Position numbers and translations under genes: made by a program. Under the pieces are notes generated by a model. It had not been told where the DNA came from, made no database searches, and worked only from the letters and a program-made list of their open reading frames with translations. 15,848 bases of DNA from Geosiphon pyriformis (Eukaryota; Glomeromycota; Glomeromycetes; Archaeosporales; Geosiphonaceae), in NCBI GenBank assembly GCA_016748015.1, contig JAAOMT010000470.1, positions 135,807 to 151,654 on the forward strand, read 5' to 3'. The stretch's first letter is position 1; each line of letters starts with the position of its first letter. Of this stretch, positions 9,601 to 15,848 are shown piece after piece.

Positions 9601-11284
9601 AGTCTGTATTTTTTCTGGGTGTGATTTGTCTCTGGGTGGCTCTTTGGTCAGTGCTTTTTTTCTTCATGGTAGGACTCTTTTGTTTTTTGTTTTAGGTGAG
9701 CCTGTTTATTGTAAATATGTTGCTTCCTTTCAACGTTATGGTATTGTTTTTGTGGAGCAATTGTGTAATCAGAATGGTGTTGTTTTTGATTGGAGGATGT
9801 TTAAGCATTGGAAGCAGTTGGATTTTTGTGGCCCAGTTCCCTTGTGGTTTGAGCTTTTGGTTCACTTTCTTGTTGGGGTGGGTTCTTCATTTGTCTACCC
9901 TCCATCTATGGATGACTGCTTCTCTTCTGACATTTTTCAGTCTGATGAGTTTGGTATTGTTAGTAATAGTCTTTTGTGTATTGATGCTAGTTGTCTGTCT
10001 GTGTATACAAATGGGTTTCTTAGTGAGTTGAGAACTTTAGATATGAGGGCTAGTGCTGCTGTTTTTTTTGAAGATGTGGGTTTAGGTTTGGGTATAGGAG
10101 TGTCTGGTTTGATTTTGTCTACCATAATAGAGTTACAGGCCATTGCTTTGGCTCTTGAGTGTGTTCCTCTTTTTCATCATGTGGATTTGTTCTCAGATAG
10201 TCAAGCTGCTCTGGATGCATGCAAGATGGAGTCTTTATTGGTTTGTCTGGATTTTAAAAATTGGTGTTAGATCAAATATTGTCACATCTTAAATGTTATC
10301 TGTTGTAAGAATTTAGTTGTTAATTGGGTCAAAATTAAAGGTCACTCAGGTGTCTCAGACAATAAGCATGCTAATAAACTGGCTAAGGATGTGGTATTTT
10401 CAGATTGGTTTCTGTCTCACTTGGTTGGTGAGTGTTTTCTAAAAGCAAGTGGTACTGCAGTTTCTGGTAACTCTAGATATTTTGTTCATAATGTTTTTAG
10501 GTCTGTTCATTGAGCACATTATGAGATTGGTTCTGGTTCACGGATTGTGGTAAGCAGCTTGTGTGCTGATATTGATTGGTACAAATCATCTTTGGTTTGG
10601 CACTCAGATTCCCACTTAACTGCTGATTTTACTAGCATGTGGACTACTGGCTTTCAGACATATTTTATGAAGGTCCTATATCATTGGCTTCTTGTTGCTG
10701 TATGCAAATAACTCTATGATAAGTGTTATCCCAGTGTGGTATGTTTGTTCTGTGGTGATATTAAGGTCTCAGACCACATCTTTTCTTGTCTTTTTGATGC
10801 TGCTGCATGTGCTTGGCTGTTGGATGCTTATGTTTCTGTTTGGTTGGTGCATTTTGGTTTGTTTTGTTCTTCATTGCACATTGTACAGCTGTTGGCCACT
10901 TGTGCTACTGACAAGGTAGTTTGCTTTGCTTTATGTAAAGGTTTTGTTCTTAATGATTAGTACTATAAATTTGTTACTGTTTTCAAGAACTTGAAAATTG
11001 CAAATCTTAATATTGTGAGTTTTATGTATAAGCTTTGTCTTGCTTTTTGGGAGAATATTTGGTTGGTTTGTATTAAACACCAGGCTTTCATGGAGAAAAA
11101 CAATCTGATTCCATGTGATGGTTTCATTCCCATTTCGGTTACTGGTCTTTCTTTGGTGTTTTCAGCTGGTGTAATTAGATTGTTAGAAATTGCAGATGCT
11201 TTGGGTGTTGGTTTTGGGTTTTGTAAATTTTGTTTGTTTTTTTCAGGTATTGGGAACTTGGTCTCTGTTAATATAAGAGTATAG
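6605..11284 (+). pseudogene. LINE ORF2 pseudogene (endonuclease, RT, RNase H)
   Basis: A single frame of about 1,560 codons runs from 6605 to TAG 11282 without an evident frameshift but with about 16 nonsense codons, mostly TAG (for example 6659, 7670, 8000, 8042, 8528, 8549, 8756, 9311, 9527, 10268, 10958), plus TGA 7313 and 10511 and TAA 10709. The start is unclear. Domains in order: APE endonuclease, about 6617-7310 (IATCNVKG, FTEMKLRG, FDTDHMAV), with its GGDFN motif degraded to DSNFN at 7037-7051; reverse transcriptase, about 8100-9150, keeping FVDD at 8900-8911; RNase H, about 9985-10400, with the first Asp of YTDGS changed to Asn at 10010-10012 while Glu 10130 and Asp 10196 remain; and a C-terminal zinc motif CLFCGDIKVSDHIFSC at 10742-10789. 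The intact enzyme nicks target DNA and reverse-transcribes its own RNA; this copy cannot. Confidence 0.93.
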
Positions 11285-11418
11285 TGTTGTTCTGATTGGT
11301 CTGAGTGGCTGGTTACATGTAAATAATGCATAATTCACACCTAATTTAAATCATTTATATGATGTATGGTACTAGATTGCATTTGGACCTCACTCATTAA
11401 ACATAATAAAAAAAAAAA
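11285..11418 (+). other. LINE 3' UTR and terminal A-run
   Basis: A short 3' UTR follows the ORF2 stop and ends with an A-run of 11 (11408-11418), next to the right copy of the target-site duplication. This is the expected 3' structure of a poly(A)-ended LINE made by target-primed reverse transcription, and shows the 3' end is complete. Confidence 0.8.
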
Positions 11419-11438
11419 TGTCCATCAATTTTAGTTAG
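11418..11438. repeat. Target-site duplication, right copy
   Basis: ATGTCCATCAATTTTAGTTAG is the right-hand partner of 4499-4519. Its minus strand encodes LTKIDGH, the last transposase residues before the break. Confidence 0.75.
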
Positions 11439-12567
11439 AAATTCATTAATTATAATTGATCTTCTATTTCCTTTTTTTCTTAGTGACAAATTTCTATGCT
11501 TAGCTCATATGTTATGCTTGCTATTATTTGAATAAAAAATGCTTTTATTATAGACTACAAGAATTTTTTCTTTCTTTTTATTAAGTAAATTAGGACATAT
11601 TTAATTCATAAATTTAGCTTCATATTTTAACATATATTTTTTATGCTTATATATATTTTTTAAAAATTTTTTTCGAGATTACAAGACATTATTTCTTTTA
11701 TGTTCATCATAATATAAGTCTTAATAATGTTGTTAGAATAAATAACCAAAAATTTTGAGCCATCTTACTGTAGTTGTAAGACTAATAATTTTTTTATTTA
11801 TTATTTTAATCATTTTTTGGTGTTTTTTATGTTTTGATATTGAAAGCTTATTATTAAGCATCTAATACTTTATAAGATATTAAATTTTTTGTGCTTTTCA
11901 TATACTACCATTAATAAAAACTTTTTGAGTAGTTTTCAAACTGGCATTAATTTTTTCATGTTTATTATTATCATTTAACAAAATAAGATATTTAAAATTA
12001 GCTCTTTTTTGATTATATTCAAAAACAGTTAATTGAACATGTTGTTTTTTTAAATGTTCTTTTAACTCTTGTCTTTTTTTTATTTGATTAGCATACAAAT
12101 CAATTTTATTTTCTGAATTGCTTAAAGATTTATTAGATTTAAACCATTGTAAATTTGTAGTTTAAGCATCACTAATATTAAAAAAAGTGGTAATTTTTTT
12201 AGTTTTGGCTATTGTTTTGGTAAATAAACTATTTGGTCTATATTTATTATAATAGATTGACTTTGGTATTTTTTATGTCATGTAAAGATCTTACTTTTTT
12301 TTTTAGATGATTGTTATTTTTCTATACTAAACTGAGTTTTTTTAATTTTGTATTTATTCTAATTATGGCTTCTATATCTTCTGTATCATTCTATTTACTG
12401 TCATTATTATTGCTCCATTCTTTATTACTAACATCCAGTCTGTTAAATTCATTTACTTCAATATTATGATCATTTATTGAAGTCGTATAATGTGTTTTTT
12501 TATATGATCCTTTTGTATTTTTAACTTGATCTTTAGCTTTTCTTTTTCTTTTAGAATAAAGTGGCAT
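11418..12567 (-). pseudogene. DDE transposase pseudogene, N-terminal part
   Basis: The likely start is ATG 12567 (MPLYSKRKRKAKDQ), a basic N-terminus. The frame runs to about 12265, shifts by one nucleotide in an A-run near 12264-12269, then continues through 12098 to the LINE insertion at 11418. There are about 11 internal stops. Recognisable family segments include SLFTKTIAKTKKITTFF, the block HVQLTVFEYNQKRANFKYL (about 12035-11980), then a helical region with TTTVRWLKIFGY that fits an N-terminal DNA-binding or helper domain. The first catalytic block reads VVYNKSIFYSN, with Asn at 11547-11549 where the catalytic Asp is expected. With the part at 3620-4519 the original protein was about 675 residues. 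Sequence between the frameshift and 12098 is the least certain. Confidence 0.85.
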
Positions 12568-13688
12568 TTTTTTATGTAATGTGATGTTAATCTAATATGT
12601 AATTGGTGTTTGGACAGAATTAAAGAATTTGAACCATGTAATATTGTACAACAAAATTGTATTACAATAGAAATTGCATTTTTAATTTAGATATATATCT
12701 ATTCTTTAAATTTTTTTGGTTCCAATTTAAACTTTAATTTTTGTTTTGTAGTTCTGAATAAGTAGCAATCAAAAAAAACTCCTTTGGCATTCATTAAAAA
12801 AAATTTTTATTGGAATTAAGGAGATCATTTGAGCTGAAAATTCAGATAACATCAATAAAAATAGTTATCACAAAAACTTTTTTGACTTATAATAAGGAAT
12901 TTGGAAAAAAAAATCTAATATTAACAATTAAACAACCAATTCAAAAAAAACCCAATTTTCAAATTGAAGTTGATCTTTTAAAGCTGATGAAAAATTTATT
13001 ACAAATAATTATTAATCAAAAAAATAATAAATAAGAATATTTGAAATAGATTTCAATTTTAGTATTATAACCTAGTTGTAACTTCTCATTTTTATATTTA
13101 GTAGTTGATAATATGCTAAATTATTTATAGATTTATCATTTAAAGAAGAATATTCAGAATATTATAATGTAATCAAAAAGCCAAGATTTTTAAATATGAT
13201 CGAGATTAGTACTATGTATTTTTTTTCCATTGGTTACTTAATACTTAATATATGTTTTCTATATTATTTCAGTAAAAAATTCGAAAAAAATATCATCTAT
13301 TAATGAATTCAATCAGAACTTATAATTGATTTTGAAAATGTCATGTATTTTCAAAAATGCCAAATTCTTACAAGTGAGAAGTTTATTAAGTTTTTTCAAA
13401 AAAATCTGGGTTTATCTACTTGAACTAATATATTTTATATATTTTTTGCATCAAAATAAACTCATTAGAAAATATACAACACTAACAAAAAAGAGCTATT
13501 CAAAGTTATAGGTTTTAAGACAACTTTAGTTCTCTCAATTAAGAAAAAGCCAAAAATTTTTTAATTCCAATCTAATTTCTTTAAATTAATACTAATTGAT
13601 ATAAGTTTTTTGATTATTGTAATAAGTTATTATATATTATATTCTAATAAATTGTTGAAATATTCAACAATTAAAATTTTTTTTACAG
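12568..13688. other. AT-rich region 5' of the transposase, no supported gene
   Basis: It should contain the 5' flank and possibly the right end of the DDE transposon. TTTGAACCATGTAAT near 12630 weakly resembles the inverted-repeat motif TTTGCACCATACGT (reverse complement at 3501 and outward), so the true right terminus could lie here. Open frames at 12810-13034 and 13326-13511 are lysine/isoleucine-rich and AT-biased, with no recognisable features; I treat them as chance. Confidence 0.4.
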
Positions 13689-14060
13689 TTGAAGAAACCA
13701 ATTCTAAAACTAGATTATAATTTAATCGAATACACAATAAGTATTTTAGTTATTATATTTTTCTTTAATATAATTTATTATTCAAATATTAAATTTAACC
13801 AGAAACTTTTATTACAGAGAATTTTATATATATTTCTTAAATCCAAGCAATTTTTTGAAATGCAACATTATAGTCATTGAAAAGTTATTTGTGAATTTAA
13901 AATAAGTATTCATATTATAATAAAAATGATACTGGTCAAAATTTTCAAAGTTGTTTACAGTTTTTTATCTTTTATAAATTACAAAAACAATTTACAGGCT
14001 CTTTTTTTTTTTTTAGACCTAATTAAATTAATTTTTAATCATAAATACTACTCTTATGTT
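13689..14060 (+). pseudogene. Weak coding remnant, unidentified
   Basis: In one frame several protein-like stretches are separated by TAA or TGA codons where Gln or Trp would be plausible, for example EETNSKTRL near 13690 and NKYSYYNKNDTGQNFQSC at about 13901-13954, continuing for roughly 35 codons without a stop. The pattern matches the decay seen in the nearby mobile elements. The family is unknown, and a chance origin in AT-rich DNA is quite possible. Confidence 0.2.
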
Positions 14061-14201
14061 TTACATTTTTAAGCTTTTAATCATTTCTTTTATTAGACAA
14101 AACACAATTTATTTCTAAGATTTTATGAAAAAAAGTGTTCAAAACATCAGTTATTAAAGAATATATGTTGCATATATAATGCTACAAAAAAAATAAGCCA
14201 T

Positions 14202-14468
14202 TTATAATTTACTACAAAGTCCATTTATTAAAAAATTAATTGTATTAACTTTTTTCATAAATTTTAAGCCATGTTCTTGTTTCAAAATATAGAAGTTGAG
14301 GTAAGTAATCAATCTTTTGCAATGTCTCTTAATATTAAACATTTTGTCCATAGTATTATTCTTGGGCTGACAGCCAATTATGTCACAGTTATTCCAATTT
14401 TTGCTGCTTTTAGCACCAAAGCCAGTTGTTTTCAATGTTTATTAAAAGAAACACAAGGTTACAAATAG
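14202..14468. other. Less AT-rich block, open on both strands; possible repeat-family fragment
   Basis: The minus strand is open from ATG 14435 to 14202 (77 codons, with FGAKSSKNWNNCDIIGC near the start), and the plus strand from 14271 to 14468 (65 codons). Base composition is less AT-rich than the flanks and both readings look moderately protein-like. A GTAAGT donor-like site lies at about 14300 on the plus strand. The protein reading on the minus strand seems more natural, with Cys, Trp and His residues, and may be part of a dispersed repeat, but I recognise no domain. It is not called as a gene. Confidence 0.25.
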
Positions 14469-15006
14469 AGCATAAATAATATTCCCAAATTTTTTAACAA
14501 TCACTTATAGTACTTTTATAATTCTTTTGACATTTGGTGTGAACAATATTAATATTTGGGTTTTTGTCCTGATAATGACAACTGAATATGGTAGTAGTGT
14601 GAATGAAATATTCATGGTTAATGGTGTCATGTTATCAGCAAAAGACATATAGACCAAGAAATACTATATCTTTATAAAAAAATGACTATCTAAAGATTAA
14701 ATTAATATTAATTAAAAGTCTTTCTAAAAATAATAATACTTTAATGATTTATCATGTGATAATGTGACTTTAATGATTGCTGATTGGCTAAAATTTGATT
14801 GATTGGCATCCAAAAATTAAAGATTAATAATAAAAGCAGCTAATTTTAAACTTTAATAATTTTATAAAATATAATATAATTCAAAAAATTAAATCATAAA
14901 TGTGAAAGAGAAGAACTTAATCTATTATATTTACAGTTTAGTTTTTTAATATTATTAAAATTAGAAGACTAGATACAATTTAAAATTATATAAATTGTTA
15001 AATAAC
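14469..15006. other. AT-rich spacer with inverted CCAAT motifs
   Basis: Two ATTGG motifs (reverse CCAAT) lie in GCTGATTGGCTAAAA and GATTGATTGGCATCC at about 14779-14810. They may belong to a promoter of the 15126 gene or of an old transposon. No gene is seen. Confidence 0.3.
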
Positions 15007-15026
15007 TATAAATGGTTTGCACCATA
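15007..15026. repeat. Right copy of a 20-bp inverted repeat
   Basis: TATAAATGGTTTGCACCATA is the exact reverse complement of 3501-3520; the next few internal bases also match except for transitions. It lies 100 bp upstream of the ATG at 15126, so it could be a promoter element as well as a transposon end. Confidence 0.6.
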
Positions 15027-15064
15027 ACCGCTCACATGATATTTTTTATTTCATAATATATTAA

Positions 15065-15109
15065 TGACGTAATAATATTTTTTGACCCTGGTCGTTATAT
15101 CATATAAAA
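15065..15109 (+). promoter_or_regulatory. Promoter-like region of the 15126 gene
   Basis: A CRE-like site TGACGTAA is at 15065-15072 and a TATA-like TATAAAA at 15103-15109, 16 bp before the ATG at 15126. The TATA box is close to the ATG, so either the leader is very short or translation starts at an internal ATG such as 15150. Confidence 0.35.
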
Positions 15110-15125
15110 TCACGTTAACTTTTGC

Positions 15126-15392
15126 ATGGCAAAAGTGATCGGCGTAATCATGACTTCTCACGACGAACTCGACCAATTAAAATTTTTTTTACAAAACGAA
15201 CCCTTAAATAAAATTACTGTTGCTAGAGCCTTTCATGAACTATGGAAGTGTAAAGATGTACAAACGGAAGAAAGTGATTGTAACTGTCTTTTGGAGGTCT
15301 TTAAAGAGTTGACTGCAGAAACTCTAAATAGTGATAGAAAGGAATACTTCACTTCCTTACAAGATATAGACAAGGTACATGTAATTCACTAA
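15126..15392 (+). CDS. Small hypothetical protein, 88 codons
   Basis: An uninterrupted frame from ATG 15126 (MAKVIGVIMTSHDELDQLKF) to TAA 15390 encodes 88 residues. A second in-frame ATG (15150, MTSHDELDQ) could be the real start. The protein is acidic, mostly helical in appearance, with cysteines in the middle (WKCKDVQ, ESDCNCLLEV) and no signal peptide or membrane segment. I do not recognise the family. Near the end, codon 83 is followed by GTACAT (15375) and the sequence has CTAAT and TTTTTATAG, so a 36-nt intron 15375-15410 is possible; splicing it would add only Ile and a stop. Codons are balanced and CpG is frequent (about ten in 360 bp including the promoter), unlike the transposons. 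This is probably a host gene; it may be a first exon whose later exons lie in or beyond the tandem array. Confidence 0.55.
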   Translation: MAKVIGVIMTSHDELDQLKFFLQNEPLNKITVARAFHELWKCKDVQTEESDCNCLLEVFKELTAETLNSDRKEYFTSLQDIDKVHVIH

Positions 15393-15453
15393 TATATGTT
15401 GTTTTTATAGATATGAGGATAATATAAATTGAACCACTCGTTAGTCGGTTAAT

Positions 15454-15848
15454 CATTTGCGGGAAGTTTCAGCTTTTGTATTACTGGATATGAAGAAGAT
15501 CTGTAAGCGGTGGTGACTGGCCATAAGCCATTTGCGAGAAGTTTCAGCTTTATATTACAGTATACAAAGGAAGATCTGTAAGCGGTGGTGACTGGCCATA
15601 AGCCATTTGCGAGAAGTTTCAGCTTTTGTATTACTGGATATGAAGAAGATCTGTAAGCGGTGGTGACTGGTCATAAGCCATTTGCGAGAAGTTTCAGCTT
15701 TATATTACAGTATACAAAGGAAGATCTGTAAGCGGTGGTGACTGGCCATAAGCCATTTGCGAGAAGTTTCAGCTTTTGTATTACTGGATATGAAGAAGAT
15801 CTGTAAGCGGTGGTGACTGGCCATAAGCCATTTGCGAGAAGTTTCAGC
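15454..15848 (+). repeat. 75-bp tandem array with alternating A and B units
   Basis: Units begin at 15454 (A), 15529 (B), 15604 (A), 15679 (B), 15754 (A) and 15829 (partial); every complete unit is exactly 75 bp. All share CATTTGCGAGAAGTTTCAGC at the start and AGATCTGTAAGCGGTGG later. Types differ only in the block after TTTCAGC: A has TTTTGTATTACTGGATATGA, B has TTATATTACAGTATACAAAG. The alternation makes a 150-bp higher-order unit. The copies are nearly identical (first unit GCGGG rather than GCGAG; one C-to-T at 15671), so the array is recent or homogenised. CpGs are retained. Each unit has TTTCAG followed 30 nt later by GTAAGC, like an exon between splice sites. The unspliced array has at least one stop per unit in each plus-strand frame. 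The array continues past the window. Confidence 0.92.

Larger units (their letters stand above)
4520..11418 (+). mobile_element. Non-LTR retrotransposon (LINE), full length, inactive
   Basis: The element has a 5' UTR with a terminal hairpin, ORF1 (4657-6599), ORF2 (6605-11284), a 3' UTR of about 120 bp and a terminal A-run (11408-11418). It is flanked by a degenerate target-site duplication and lies antisense inside a DDE transposase gene. ORF2 has an APE-type endonuclease, reverse transcriptase, RNase H and a C-terminal zinc-binding motif, placing it in the broad APE-bearing LINE group. The exact clade needs a phylogeny. All coding parts carry stops. By eye I count about 35 CpGs in nearly 6.9 kb, far fewer than base composition predicts. 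The protein sequence closely resembles a family I remember from Rhizophagus genomes. The exact 5' boundary is uncertain within about 15 bp. Confidence 0.93.

Noticed and set aside
6605-11284. Stop-codon reassignment (TAG or TGA read as an amino acid)
   Set aside because: TAG, TGA and TAA all interrupt the frames at positions where Trp, Gln or Arg is expected, and catalytic residues are mutated as well. Decay explains this better than an altered code.
4520-11418. LTR retrotransposon or viral integration
   Set aside because: There are no long terminal repeats, protease or integrase. An APE endonuclease upstream of the RT, a terminal A-run and a variable target duplication identify a LINE.
12810-13511. 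Two AT-rich ORFs of 61-74 codons as genes
   Set aside because: They are Lys/Ile/Asn-rich as expected by chance in such DNA, and have no domain, promoter or neighbour support.
15454-15848. CRISPR array
   Set aside because: The repeated part is far longer than the variable part, the variable part has only two alternating versions, and no cas-like gene is present.
15454-15848. Tandem array as a continuous unspliced coding repeat
   Set aside because: Each plus-strand frame meets at least one stop in a unit (TGA in frame 1, TAA in frames 2 and 3), so direct translation is not possible.
1-15848. tRNA, rRNA or other structured RNA genes
   Set aside because: Reading both strands, I found no cloverleaf-like or rRNA-like segment. 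A covariance-model scan was not possible here.

Overview
The window looks like nuclear DNA of an arbuscular mycorrhizal fungus (Glomeromycotina, most like Rhizophagus). This rests on remembered resemblance of two mobile-element protein families to ones abundant in that lineage, plus AT-rich spacers and GT-AG intron signals; no database was searched. There are no bacterial signatures.

Layout. (a) 1-3100 is AT-rich and holds a decayed coding remnant (about 237-1056) ending in three 72-bp tandem repeats. (b) 3104-3375 is a candidate small spliced host gene, marked by a local rise in CpG. (c) 3620-12567 is a nested transposon. A DDE transposase gene on the minus strand was split by a full-length non-LTR retrotransposon (LINE) of about 6.9 kb on the plus strand, 4520-11418. 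The transposase N-terminal part lies at 12567-11418 and the C-terminal part at 4519-3620. A degenerate duplication of at least 21 bp flanks the LINE. (d) 12568-15006 is AT-rich sequence with weak coding remnants. (e) 15126-15392 is a small intact open frame with a TATA-like promoter and normal CpG content. (f) 15454 to the window end is a 75-bp tandem array in which two unit types alternate; each unit carries a 3'-splice-site-like and a 5'-splice-site-like signal 30 nt apart.

The LINE encodes ORF1 (RRM-like segments, CCHC zinc knuckle, coiled-coil-prone tail) and ORF2 (APE endonuclease, reverse transcriptase, RNase H, C-terminal zinc-binding motif). Both LINE ORFs and the transposase are dead. 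Damage is dominated by changes that look like C-to-T or G-to-A, including catalytic Asp-to-Asn changes in the endonuclease, RNase H and transposase, and CpG is strongly depleted. This fits silencing by cytosine methylation followed by deamination, while the two candidate host genes keep their CpGs.
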